Origin: Balneola sp.
GTDB taxonomy: Bacteria > Bacteroidota > Rhodothermia > Balneolales > Balneolaceae
Reading direction: 5' to 3'
DNA length: 64,000 bases
Assembly (NCBI GenBank): GCA_002694685.1
Contig: NZMW01000014.1
Coordinates: forward strand, 26,536-90,535
The position numbers and the translations under genes are program-made. Under the pieces are notes generated by a model. That model was not told where the DNA came from, made no database searches, and saw nothing but the letters and a program-made list of their open reading frames with translations. Shown here piece after piece: positions 41,367-50,191 of this stretch (position 1 is the stretch's first letter; each line of letters starts with the position of its first letter).

Positions 41367-42125
41367 ATGTGCCGACTGTTAAAAGGATTTGTTTTTACAC
41401 TGGTTTTAGTCACAGTTTGTTCTACATCGATTGTAGCTCAAGACGCCACCGAAATCATGCAGCGGGCTTATGACAGGATGCAGGGGAATAGCTCGACAGC
41501 AGAAATTACAATGACAATCGTCCGCCCGACTTGGGAGCGAAGCGTGTCGTTTAAAAGCTGGAGCCTGGGGCAAGATTACAGCATGATATTAACTACAGCT
41601 CCCGCCCGCGATGAGGGCACTGCTTTTCTGATGAGGGAGAATGAAATCTGGAACTGGTTGCCGGATGTAAATCGTACCATTAAAATGCCGCCGTCTATGA
41701 TGAGTCAGTCCTGGATGGGATCTGATTTCTCTAACAATGACTTGGTACGGGAGTCTTCAGTTGTAACAGACTACACGCATATCTTGGCAGGGGATTCGAC
41801 CATTAGCGGGTACGATTGCTATAAAATTGAGATGACCCCAAAACCGGAAGCAGCTATCGTATGGGCAAAGGTATACACCTATGTGTCTAAAGATGAGTAT
41901 TTACAGTTGCGGTCTGAGTTTTATGATGAAGATGATTTCCTTGTACGGATTATGAACGGATCAGAAGTCAAAGAGATGGGTGGGCGGTTGATCCCCACAA
42001 AAATGGAAATGATACCGGTGGAAGAAATAGGCAACAAAACTATTATTACCTACCAAAGCCTGGAATTTGATGTGGGTTTAACGGAGAAATTTTTCAGTAT
42101 TCAAAACATGAAAAGAGTGGAATAG
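41367..42125 (+). CDS. LolA-like outer-membrane lipoprotein-sorting protein
   Basis: A 252-residue exported protein (signal peptide to CSTSIVAQ) of the outer membrane lipoprotein-sorting family. Conserved pieces are MTIVRPTWERSVSFKSWSLG, ENEIWNWLPDVNRTIKMPPS and the QSWMGSDFSNNDLV motif. The fold is a half-barrel that carries hydrophobic cargo across the periplasm. It is the first gene of a five-gene unit with two FtsX permeases, an ATPase and an outer-membrane protein, so it probably works as the periplasmic carrier of that exporter. Confidence 0.88.
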   Translation: MCRLLKGFVFTLVLVTVCSTSIVAQDATEIMQRAYDRMQGNSSTAEITMTIVRPTWERSVSFKSWSLGQDYSMILTTAPARDEGTAFLMRENEIWNWLPDVNRTIKMPPSMMSQSWMGSDFSNNDLVRESSVVTDYTHILAGDSTISGYDCYKIEMTPKPEAAIVWAKVYTYVSKDEYLQLRSEFYDEDDFLVRIMNGSEVKEMGGRLIPTKMEMIPVEEIGNKTIITYQSLEFDVGLTEKFFSIQNMKRVE

Positions 42126-42173
42126 GGCACAGATTCTAGGCATCCTAAAACCTGTGTTCATTAAAACAGATAA

Positions 42174-43400
42174 ATGTTATATCTAAATCTTGCCTGGAGA
42201 AATATTTGGCGTAATCGTCGCCGGACGATCATTACGATTTTGTCAATTGTAGTGGCTGTGATTTTGTCGTCGGTAATGCGGGCTATGCAGGAGGGGCAAT
42301 ATGATGATATGATTGAGAACACGGTCGGGACTTTTAGTGGGTACATTCAGATTCAGCATTCTGGTTATTGGGATGATCAGACCCTCGATAATACACTGGT
42401 AGTTTCAGATTCGCTTATCTCCCTTATTGAGGAGGAAGAAACGGTTAGATATATCATTCCGAAACTGCAATCATTTGCGCTTGCAGCGGGTGAAGAACAG
42501 AGTCGGCCCGCCATGGTTATGGGTATTGATGTTGACAAGGAACAATATTTGAGTAATCCTGAAGAGCGCTTAGTATCGGGAAATTACTTTGACTCTAACA
42601 GCGAGCAGTCGGTGCTGGTAGGTAAAGAGATGATGGACCGCCTCGGCGTTCAACTAGGCGATAGTTTGGTGGTAATTGGTCAGGGATTTCGGGGACAGAG
42701 CGCTACCGGATTGTATGTGATAAAGGGAAGCTTACGTTTCCCGAACGTAGAGATGAACAAAAATGCACTGATGCTTCCCCTGCAAACGGCTCAAGAGCTT
42801 TTTGCAACATACGATCGGCTATCGGCGGTTTCTATCATCCTATATGATGCAGAAAAAACGGAGGAAACCGCTCAAAACCTGAGAGAGAAATTGTCAACGG
42901 AAGATTATGATGTGATGAGTTGGCAAGATATGATGCCGGAGCTCATGCAAAGCATTGAAGCCGACCGCGGAAGTGGTTTTATCCTGATTATTATTTTATA
43001 CATTGTGGTGGGTTTTGGAATATTGGGTACTGTTTTGATGATGATCAGTGAGCGAACCTATGAGTTTGGAGTCATGATCTCAGTTGGTACTCCCAGGAGC
43101 ACTATCTTTCTGATTCTTGCAGTAGAAATATTTGTACTGGCACTTTTAGGTGCCGGAGCTGGCCTTTTGTTATCCATTCCGATTGCGTGGTATTTCAACA
43201 TATATCCTATCCAAATAACCGGAGACAATATGGTTGAAGTGATGGAAATTTATGGAATGGAACCGGTGATTCAGTTTGCTACAGATCCTTCCATATTCTA
43301 CTCGCAGGCCATCATCGTATTCATAATTACACTCATATTTTGTGTGGCTCCACTGCTCAAAGCCAGCCGCCTGAATCCTGTAAAAGCAATGAGGTCTTGA
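42174..43400 (+). CDS. ABC transporter permease, FtsX/LolC type
   Basis: A 408-residue permease with an N-terminal TM helix (residues ~20-40, following LAWRNIWRNRRRTIIT), a large periplasmic MacB_PCD-like domain and three C-terminal TM helices in an FtsX domain (about 270-405). It ends in LLKASRLNPVKAMRS, the typical signature. It is followed 2 bases later by a paralogous permease, and together they probably form a LolCE-like heterodimer using the downstream ATPase. Confidence 0.92.
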   Translation: MLYLNLAWRNIWRNRRRTIITILSIVVAVILSSVMRAMQEGQYDDMIENTVGTFSGYIQIQHSGYWDDQTLDNTLVVSDSLISLIEEEETVRYIIPKLQSFALAAGEEQSRPAMVMGIDVDKEQYLSNPEERLVSGNYFDSNSEQSVLVGKEMMDRLGVQLGDSLVVIGQGFRGQSATGLYVIKGSLRFPNVEMNKNALMLPLQTAQELFATYDRLSAVSIILYDAEKTEETAQNLREKLSTEDYDVMSWQDMMPELMQSIEADRGSGFILIIILYIVVGFGILGTVLMMISERTYEFGVMISVGTPRSTIFLILAVEIFVLALLGAGAGLLLSIPIAWYFNIYPIQITGDNMVEVMEIYGMEPVIQFATDPSIFYSQAIIVFIITLIFCVAPLLKASRLNPVKAMRS

Positions 43401-43401
43401 T

Positions 43402-44625
43402 ATGATTTTGAACATCATAAAGCTTGGATGGAAAAATATATGGCGAAACCCAACGCGTAGTGGAGTAGTGATTGTAGCGGTATTGCTGGGAACCTGGGCA
43501 GGGATATTCTCAGCCGGTTTTATGAATGGGATGATGCAGGATTCATTAAACAATCAGATTCAGCTATCGATAGGTCATATCCAGATTACCCACCCTAAAT
43601 TTGATGACCTCTACAACCCAAAATATGCGATAGAAAATCCGGATGAACTTATTCAGAGCCTGAAACAAAAGCCTTATATAGAACAAGTATCTGCAAAAAG
43701 TATGGTAACCGGACTTGCCCAAAGTACCCGCAATAGCTATGGAGTGAGTGTGTATGGGATTGATACACAATTGGATACTGCGTTGGTAGTGGAACAGTAT
43801 TTGGTTGAGGGTGATTTCCTGGAAGGGATTAACAGAAATCCGGTAGTTATTGGGAGGAAGCTGGCTGAACGGTTAGATATCAAATTACGGTCTCGAATGG
43901 TACTCAGTTTTCAGGATGTGGAGGGAGAAATTACAGGTGGAGCATTTCGTGTAACCGGTGTTTTTGATTCTTTCAGCAATCAATATGATGAAACAAATGT
44001 GTTTGTTCTTCAGGAAGATCTAAATCGACTGATCGGAAATCCCGAGGCTATCCAAAATATCAGAATTTATACTGATGATTTATCTAAGGCTGATGTGTAC
44101 GCCTCAGAACTAAGGCAAGAATTTTCAGACGTAGAAATTAAGACGTGGCGGGAAGTTTCGCCTGATCTCCGGTACATATTTGATATGATGGATATATCGC
44201 TGTACATGGTGATGATCATTATCATTATTGGACTGATATTCAGCATCATCAACACCATGTTAATGGCAGTACTGGAGCGAACCCGAGAGCTCGGAATGTT
44301 AAGAGCCATTGGGATGAACAAGGCTCGAACCTTCAGCTTGATTATGCTGGAAACATTCTTTTTAACCATGGCAGCTACACCGGCAGGTTTGTTAATAAGT
44401 TGGATCACGATTCAATATTTCGCTACAACCGGTATTGATCTGAGCGCATTTGCTGAGGGAATGAGTGAGTATGGGTTAAGCACGATTGTATATCCCGAAT
44501 TAACCCTTGAGTACTACCTCAATATCACTCTTATGGTAGCCGTTGCAGCTCTTGTTTCTGCAATATACCCTGCTTACCGAACCCTCAAGTTGAACCCGGT
44601 CCAAGCTATTCGAAAATTTAATTAA
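43402..44625 (+). CDS. ABC transporter permease, FtsX/LolE type
   Basis: 407 residues, homologous to the upstream permease with the same plan: N-terminal GWKNIWRNPTRSGVVIVAVL, a periplasmic domain, and a C-terminal FtsX with MLMAVLERTRELGMLRAIGM and AYRTLKLNPVQAIRKFN. The two permeases, the ATPase 6 bases downstream and the LolA-like carrier form one system that likely moves lipoproteins or lipids to the outer membrane. Confidence 0.93.
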   Translation: MILNIIKLGWKNIWRNPTRSGVVIVAVLLGTWAGIFSAGFMNGMMQDSLNNQIQLSIGHIQITHPKFDDLYNPKYAIENPDELIQSLKQKPYIEQVSAKSMVTGLAQSTRNSYGVSVYGIDTQLDTALVVEQYLVEGDFLEGINRNPVVIGRKLAERLDIKLRSRMVLSFQDVEGEITGGAFRVTGVFDSFSNQYDETNVFVLQEDLNRLIGNPEAIQNIRIYTDDLSKADVYASELRQEFSDVEIKTWREVSPDLRYIFDMMDISLYMVMIIIIIGLIFSIINTMLMAVLERTRELGMLRAIGMNKARTFSLIMLETFFLTMAATPAGLLISWITIQYFATTGIDLSAFAEGMSEYGLSTIVYPELTLEYYLNITLMVAVAALVSAIYPAYRTLKLNPVQAIRKFN

Positions 44626-44631
44626 AGAACA

Positions 44632-45315
44632 ATGTCAGTAATAGCCACAAAAAATCTATCCAAAATCTATAACCCAGATAAGGTTCCGGTTCAAGCCTTA
44701 AGAAATGTAGATCTGAATATTGAGAAAGGAGAGTTTACCGCAATTGTGGGACCGTCGGGTTCTGGCAAAACAACGTTATTGAATATAATTGGGGGACTGG
44801 ATCACCCGACCGGAGGAAAAGCATTTATTCAGCAAACAGATTTAAGCACTTTATCCGGTAAAGAACTTATAAAATTCAGATTGAATCATATTGGCTTTGT
44901 ATTTCAGGCCTATAATTTAATTCCGGTTTTAACAGCTATCGAGAATGTTTCTTTTGTGATGCAAATGCAGGGTCGGCCTGCTGAAGAATGCAGAGAGAAA
45001 AGTTTGGCATTATTGGAAGAGGTTGGCCTGAAAGACAAGGTCGACAAACGCCCTTCCGAACTCTCCGGGGGGCAGCAACAACGAGTGGCGGTAGCCCGGG
45101 CTTTGGCCTCTAAACCGGACTTCGTGCTTGCAGACGAACCCACAGCCAATCTTGATTCAGTTTCTACTGCCGAGTTATTAGATATGATGCTGGAGCTTAA
45201 TGAGCGGGAGAATATGACCTTTGTATTCTCCACTCACGATCAACGGGTGATTGACCGAGCCAGAAGAGTAATAACCTTAGTAGACGGCCAAATAGATTCC
45301 GATGAAGAACGATGA
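44632..45315 (+). CDS. ABC transporter ATP-binding protein, LolD/MacB type
   Basis: A 227-residue ATPase with Walker A GPSGSGKTTLLNIIGG, Q-loop GFVFQAYNLIPVLTA, signature LSGGQQQRVAVARAL, Walker B FVLADEPTANLD and the H-loop FSTHDQRVI. The short form without membrane segments fits LolD. It energises the two upstream FtsX permeases. Confidence 0.95.
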   Translation: MSVIATKNLSKIYNPDKVPVQALRNVDLNIEKGEFTAIVGPSGSGKTTLLNIIGGLDHPTGGKAFIQQTDLSTLSGKELIKFRLNHIGFVFQAYNLIPVLTAIENVSFVMQMQGRPAEECREKSLALLEEVGLKDKVDKRPSELSGGQQQRVAVARALASKPDFVLADEPTANLDSVSTAELLDMMLELNERENMTFVFSTHDQRVIDRARRVITLVDGQIDSDEER

Positions 45316-45394
45316 GTAAACGCCTCAGCTATTAAGGGATATGATACCCGGCAAAGAAATACCAATATTGAATGTGAACTCAACTTTAAAAGAG

Positions 45395-46558
45395 ATGCCT
45401 GCCTATTTGCGAAGATCAACGGCAACGTTATTAGTAGTTCTATTTTTGTCCCTTCCGGCGCAGGCACAACTTTCAGAAATAGTTGATATCAGTGGATACT
45501 TCAAAGAACTGGGACAAATTTCGTTGAGCAATGATTTTTCTACTCTTCACTATGATAATTCAATTCAAAACCGGTTTGAAACAGAGTGGTCTTTCACAGA
45601 AAACCTGGAATTGAATGCCGATCTTAGAACCCGATTATTGCATGGGTATACTGTTCAAAACACGCCGGAAATCAGTCGGTTTTATGAAAATGATCCCAAT
45701 TTGATGGACTTATCCTGGGTTTTGGCCGATACCGATAATGCCATATTGCTTTCTCAAATAGACCGCCTTCATGTAAGTTATTTTGCAGGAGACTTTGAGT
45801 TTTATGGAGGCCGACATCGGATCAATTGGGGCAAGACAATGGCGTGGAATCCCAATGATCTATTCAATAACTATGCCTTCCTCGATTTTGATTATGAAGA
45901 ACGTCCGGGAGTGGATGCCGTTTCGGCCGTTTATAATCTGGATTTTGCATCCAGTTTGGAAGCTGGTTTTAAACTGGCTCGTTCTTTCAATAAAATGGTG
46001 ATTGCTGCAATGTATCGTACCAATGTTAAAACGTATGACCTTCAGTTTATAGCCGGTCATTATGAAGATAAAGTCGTGGTTGGGGCAGGGTGGGCAGGTT
46101 ATTTAAAGGATGCCGGTTTTAAAGGAGAGGCGACCTACTTTCAACCTGAAAAGGACTTTTTAAATCAAACCGGAAGTTTGTCATCAACCATCGGTTTCGA
46201 TTATATTTTTCCCAATTCATTATATGCTCAGGCCGAATTTCTGTACAACGGTGGATATCAAAAAAAGAATGCGCCTTTGGCCACTCTAACTCAGCCTCCC
46301 ACCGCAGACAACCTATTCATCTCCAAAACAGGCTATTTGTTGAATGGTTCTTATACACTGAACCCACTGCTGAATGTTAATCTTGGATTCATGGGAAGCT
46401 TCACCCGAAAAATGGTAATTCTTTTCCCTCAAGTCAGTTATTCGGTAGCTGAAAACCTGGATCTGCTGCTGGTATCCCAACTTTTAAAAGGGTATGTGTT
46501 TTCCAATGCTACCAATACTCCAAATGTGTTTTTTGTGAGATTGAAGTGGTCGTATTAA
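45395..46558 (+). CDS. Outer-membrane porin-like protein of the Lol-like operon
   Basis: A 387-residue secreted protein if started at ATG 45395 (signal peptide MPAYLRRSTATLLVVLFLSL, then PAQAQ). The frame is open from an ATG at 45341 but that would add a non-signal-like extension. The mature part is a series of beta strands with repeated FYGGRHRINWGK-like and AGFKLARSF-like turns, resembling the DUF1302/alginate-export type of barrel, and ends VFFVRLKWSY. It follows the ATPase by 79 bases and may be the outer-membrane end of the export system. The exact family is uncertain. Confidence 0.8.
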   Translation: MPAYLRRSTATLLVVLFLSLPAQAQLSEIVDISGYFKELGQISLSNDFSTLHYDNSIQNRFETEWSFTENLELNADLRTRLLHGYTVQNTPEISRFYENDPNLMDLSWVLADTDNAILLSQIDRLHVSYFAGDFEFYGGRHRINWGKTMAWNPNDLFNNYAFLDFDYEERPGVDAVSAVYNLDFASSLEAGFKLARSFNKMVIAAMYRTNVKTYDLQFIAGHYEDKVVVGAGWAGYLKDAGFKGEATYFQPEKDFLNQTGSLSSTIGFDYIFPNSLYAQAEFLYNGGYQKKNAPLATLTQPPTADNLFISKTGYLLNGSYTLNPLLNVNLGFMGSFTRKMVILFPQVSYSVAENLDLLLVSQLLKGYVFSNATNTPNVFFVRLKWSY

Positions 46559-46772
46559 TCCGGTTTCGTTTACTGATTTAATGAAAGCTATCAATAGGAG
46601 TAGGTTATTCTAAGGCAGGCAGACATGGCTGGACGAGATGTTAGTGAGGAAGCTTGACAAGTTCAGAAAACCACTCTTCTCAGACCCAGAACCATGTTCA
46701 GGGTGACAACTTACTTACCGTTACACAACGTAGAGGAACTCTTAATTTTTGAAATGAACTCAGGTTAATTAA
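46559..46772. other. Intergenic region with possible interspersed repeat
   Basis: A 214-base gap between convergent genes. The stretch near 46670-46710 (CAGACCCAGAACCATGTTCA followed by GGGTGACAAC) resembles intergenic repeat sequences frequent in this phylum, but I cannot confirm copies elsewhere. There is no gene. Confidence 0.3.
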
Positions 46773-47600
46773 TTACTTGATCAAGGTCATTTTCTTAGTT
46801 ACTACTTCGCTTCCCGCTTTAAGCTGATAAATATATAGCCCCGAAGGCAGCGTGTAGCCGGTTGTTGACTGAGCATTCCAGGTTACTGATTTTTGACCCG
46901 AAGATTGTCTTTCATCAACTAAAGTTGCCACTTCTGCACCCAGCATATTGAAAATTTTCAAAGAGACATGACTCGCCTCATTCAGGGAGTAAGAAATAAC
47001 CGTGCTTGGGTTGAAAGGGTTTGGGTAATTCTGTTGAAGAGATACTTTGTTCGGTATTGCACCTTTTGGTTCAGAGGAAGTGGATATTTTTGAAAGTTCA
47101 GTTTCGATGGTGCTTGCTACATCGTCAATGTCGGTATCTACAAAACCGGTGCCTTTGTAAGCTACTTTACCATCAGCAGAAATTACTACCGATCGGTCAT
47201 AAGCGGAAGTGTTTCCGTAATAATCGACCAGACTTTCCTGAGCGTTAAGCAAAAGCGTGTAGGTTATTCCTGTAGAAGACCGAAAACTTAAGTTGGAGGA
47301 TCTTGAAAGGTTCCAAGTATCCAAACCAAGTGCCACAAAACTGGTGTCGTCCATAAAAGGCTGATGGATGTCTTCTTCAGTAAACGGACCATTATCAATA
47401 CAGTGAGGACATCCGGCACCGTAAAAGAATAGATACACGACTTTGCCATCAAAATCAGATAGGGAAACTTCTTCACCATCTTCAACAGAGATATAGGTAA
47501 AGCCGGGAGCGTCGTCACCTACTGAAACCTGACTGTAGCCCGGTAAAGAAACCAGAAGTGCTATGAAGGAAGATACGATTAGTAGAATCAGGGTTCTCAT
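46773..47600 (-). CDS. Secreted thioredoxin-like protein with T9SS sorting domain
   Basis: 275 residues: a signal peptide, a redoxin/AhpC-TSA domain with CPHC at residues 64-67 (FFYGAGCPHCIDN), and a C-terminal type A type IX secretion sorting domain from about residue 185 (NYPNPFNPSTVISYSL, VSLKIFNMLGAEVATL, LPSGLYIYQLKAG). So it is exported to the cell surface or medium. The YGNTSAYDRSVVI segment is nearly the same as in the neighbouring lipoprotein, showing that the pair are paralogs with different final locations. Confidence 0.92.
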   Translation of the reverse strand: MRTLILLIVSSFIALLVSLPGYSQVSVGDDAPGFTYISVEDGEEVSLSDFDGKVVYLFFYGAGCPHCIDNGPFTEEDIHQPFMDDTSFVALGLDTWNLSRSSNLSFRSSTGITYTLLLNAQESLVDYYGNTSAYDRSVVISADGKVAYKGTGFVDTDIDDVASTIETELSKISTSSEPKGAIPNKVSLQQNYPNPFNPSTVISYSLNEASHVSLKIFNMLGAEVATLVDERQSSGQKSVTWNAQSTTGYTLPSGLYIYQLKAGSEVVTKKMTLIK

Positions 47601-47611
47601 GGCGTCGGTTG

Positions 47612-48142
47612 TTAATTCTTTTTCAGTTCTTTCTTAATGACCTCAACTACCTGATCCACATCTTTATTTACAAACTCTCTTCCCTGATAAACGATGTTTC
47701 CAGACTTATCAATAACAACCGATCGGTCATAAGATGAAGTATTGCCATAATAGTCTACAAGGCTTTGCCTTGCTTCCAGCAATAATGGATACTCAAGTTC
47801 GGTGAGATCTTTAAAAAAGCTTAGTGAACTGGCATTCGTATTCCAGGTTTCTAAACCCAAAGCGATAAAGTTTTCGTCGTTTTTAAACTGCTCGTAAATT
47901 TGGTTCTGCGTTACAGGTGCATTATCCCGGCAGTGTGTGCAATTTGCGCCAAAGAAGAATAAATAAACGACGTTGCCGGATAGTTCAGAAAGTGTGAATT
48001 CTTCGTCATCGAGGGAGGTATAGGTGAAATCCGGCGCGGGTCTGATTTCAGTTATATTCTCTGAGCCGCTATCGGATGTAGAACAGCTGATTAGGAAAAT
48101 CGAGACCAGTAAAATGGACAGCCATGAAATGTTTGTATTCAT
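47612..48142 (-). CDS. Thioredoxin-like lipoprotein
   Basis: 176 residues with a lipobox (IFLISC, Cys20) and a redoxin domain with CTHC at 68-71 (FFFGANCTHCRDN). It is paralogous to the downstream surface-sorted protein, sharing YGNTSSYDRSVVI and the overall layout, but lacks the sorting domain. It is placed between the outer-membrane protein gene and its paralog. A role in disulfide or redox chemistry at the periplasm or outer membrane is inferred. Confidence 0.9.
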   Translation of the reverse strand: MNTNISWLSILLVSIFLISCSTSDSGSENITEIRPAPDFTYTSLDDEEFTLSELSGNVVYLFFFGANCTHCRDNAPVTQNQIYEQFKNDENFIALGLETWNTNASSLSFFKDLTELEYPLLLEARQSLVDYYGNTSSYDRSVVIDKSGNIVYQGREFVNKDVDQVVEVIKKELKKN

Positions 48143-48154
48143 ATTCTTATGAGT

Positions 48155-49663
48155 TTAAAACCGAGTGGTAAATCTGAATTCTACGCCTTCAAAATCCAAA
48201 ACCTCATAACAGATTCCGGAGGTACAGGCAGGTCCGCCTCGCCGCTTGCCGGCAAAAACATCTAACGTATGAGACTGGTTGATCTTATATCTTACATTCC
48301 CACCCAGCCAGGTTCTGATGTCATCTTCTATGGCGAAAGTGTTTGGATTGTCTGTAAGAATTAAATCATCCGTGGCTTCAAAGGTGAGGCTTACCGTGAG
48401 TGAGGGAACACTTGAGTAAGATATAGAAGCGTAGTAATTCTCTACATCTTGAGAAAAAACGGTCTTTTGATAGGTTTGAAACTGAAGATCAAGAGCCAGA
48501 CTCCATTCATAATCAAAGCTTTTGTCAGTGATAATTCCTACTGAGATTCTATTTTCCTCGCCTTTTCGCTCATCGGTGGCATAGTCAAAGAAGCTTTTAA
48601 AAGAGAGAAAGTCGCTGGCTTGATAGTATCCTTCAATAAAATACTCACGATAGTAGCTAGTAACGGCGATATCATTTTTTGCTGTGGTGAAATTAGCTGT
48701 AATTGAATGCCCGTCTTCAAAATAATAGAACCCCTCAAACTGAAACCCTGATTCGTTGGCTGTTGACAGAACATGCGTACTTCGATTCAAAACAGGATAA
48801 GTATGTTCTTTAATGAGTGAAGGCGGATCGTTATATCCAGAACCCAACCTAAACCGATTATAGTTTTTGTATTCCACACTCAACCCAAAAGAATCATAGA
48901 AGTAATTAAGGCCGGAGTAAAGTGCGTAAGAATCACTGCTGTTAAAGGCGAATAAAGAAGCATCTGTATCGAATGCATATTCGCCATATATCTGAATATC
49001 AAGAGGTAGGTTGTAGGTGTACATCAGAGAAGCCAGTTCGCGGTATTCGTTGGTTCCATCTGCTTGGCTTCGCATAAAAGCACCGCCTATACTTAGGTCG
49101 TCCGTGAGATAGAAATTGGATTCAACGGCTTCAACTAAATCAGGCCTACGAGTACTGTCCGGTTTAAAGTTTGGTGGAAGAGGATTAAAGAGCGGACGGG
49201 AGCGAAGCACTGTAGCTTCAACCCAATCATTTTTAAAGTCAACGGCCACGCCTTCTAAATCACGATTAAAAGCATAGCGGGTTCGGTAAAAATTGTCTTC
49301 GTAAACAGAGCCCGGTATTTCGTAACTCCGAAGCAGGAGTCCGCGCCCAATGGTTTCATAAAAATTACCGACTCTTACCTTGAAAACATCATCTTCATAT
49401 TGAAGTCGCTTCTGTGTGAGGTAAAAGTAGTTTCGATCATTAAAGGGAGTTAGAAAATGCTCAAAGCGTCCATATAAACTAATGCTTCCCTGATCATAGT
49501 ATAGATTGAGCTGATCGTATGAAGTTGTTAAGTCTGTGTTTTCTTCATACGGAAGGTTGCCGTATTGAAATTCAAAGGTGTTGGTTCCATAAAGCTGGGC
49601 CAAGGCTTGGCCTGAAGCAAAAACGGACAGTACGGTTGATATGAGCAGTAAGCGAGCAATCAC
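48155..49663 (-). CDS. DUF6029-like outer-membrane protein
   Basis: A 502-residue protein with signal peptide (MIARLLLISTVLSVFASGQA then LAQ), built of amphipathic beta strands and ending in a Phe (VEFRFTTRF), as expected of an outer-membrane barrel. The opening (LYGTNTFEFQYGNLPYEEN, GNFYETIGRGLLLR) fits DUF6029. A late Cys pair (ACTSGICYE) may form a disulfide, interesting next to three thioredoxin-like proteins. It starts inside the end of the TlpA-like gene (ATGA overlap), showing a common transcript. Confidence 0.82.
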   Translation of the reverse strand: MIARLLLISTVLSVFASGQALAQLYGTNTFEFQYGNLPYEENTDLTTSYDQLNLYYDQGSISLYGRFEHFLTPFNDRNYFYLTQKRLQYEDDVFKVRVGNFYETIGRGLLLRSYEIPGSVYEDNFYRTRYAFNRDLEGVAVDFKNDWVEATVLRSRPLFNPLPPNFKPDSTRRPDLVEAVESNFYLTDDLSIGGAFMRSQADGTNEYRELASLMYTYNLPLDIQIYGEYAFDTDASLFAFNSSDSYALYSGLNYFYDSFGLSVEYKNYNRFRLGSGYNDPPSLIKEHTYPVLNRSTHVLSTANESGFQFEGFYYFEDGHSITANFTTAKNDIAVTSYYREYFIEGYYQASDFLSFKSFFDYATDERKGEENRISVGIITDKSFDYEWSLALDLQFQTYQKTVFSQDVENYYASISYSSVPSLTVSLTFEATDDLILTDNPNTFAIEDDIRTWLGGNVRYKINQSHTLDVFAGKRRGGPACTSGICYEVLDFEGVEFRFTTRF

Positions 49664-50139
49664 TCTTCAAGAAGTTTAGTGATTTCAGCTTCAATCATCT
49701 TTTCTTCTCCGGGTGAATACCCCTCATGAAAATAAACGACTTCATCGTCGCTATTTACGATGAGCAGGGTTGGAACGGCTTGCACTCTGAGCCTTGCCAT
49801 GAGGCTGTTATCAGTATCCAAAAGTACCGGGTAATCTATTCCAAGTGATTTAGCGAAGGGCTTTACCTTAGATAAGTTTCGGGGGCCATCAACACTTATC
49901 CCAATAAAACTGACTCCTTTAGGTGCCAGCTTCTCATTCATCTCTACAAACTTGGGAATGGATTTTATACAGGGTTTACACCAGGTTGCCCAAAAATCAA
50001 TAACAGTTAACTTTTCCCCTTTAAGATCTTCGTAAAAAGTGGTTCTATTTTCAAGGTTCTTCAGGCTGAAGTTATGAACCTTAGGTCCCGTAATAACCGA
50101 GGCGGAAAGGAAAAGTAAAAGCGATAAGAATATTTTCAT
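49660..50139 (-). CDS. TlpA-family thiol-disulfide oxidoreductase
   Basis: 159 residues, exported, with a thioredoxin fold and active site WCKPC (FWATWCKPCIKS, Cys54 and Cys57), typical of TlpA/ResA. It is first in the minus-strand operon tlpA-like, DUF6029-like barrel, lipoprotein redoxin, T9SS redoxin. The operon looks dedicated to thiol chemistry outside the inner membrane, perhaps maturing the barrel or cofactors on the cell surface. Confidence 0.93.
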   Translation of the reverse strand: MKIFLSLLLFLSASVITGPKVHNFSLKNLENRTTFYEDLKGEKLTVIDFWATWCKPCIKSIPKFVEMNEKLAPKGVSFIGISVDGPRNLSKVKPFAKSLGIDYPVLLDTDNSLMARLRVQAVPTLLIVNSDDEVVYFHEGYSPGEEKMIEAEITKLLEE

Positions 50140-50191
50140 GGCTGCCAGTTTAATCAGTTAGACAACATTGGCAGGAAAAACCTTACGAATT

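Noticed and set aside
45341..45394. Longer start for the porin-like protein
   Set aside because: The extra 18 residues precede a normal signal peptide and would block export.
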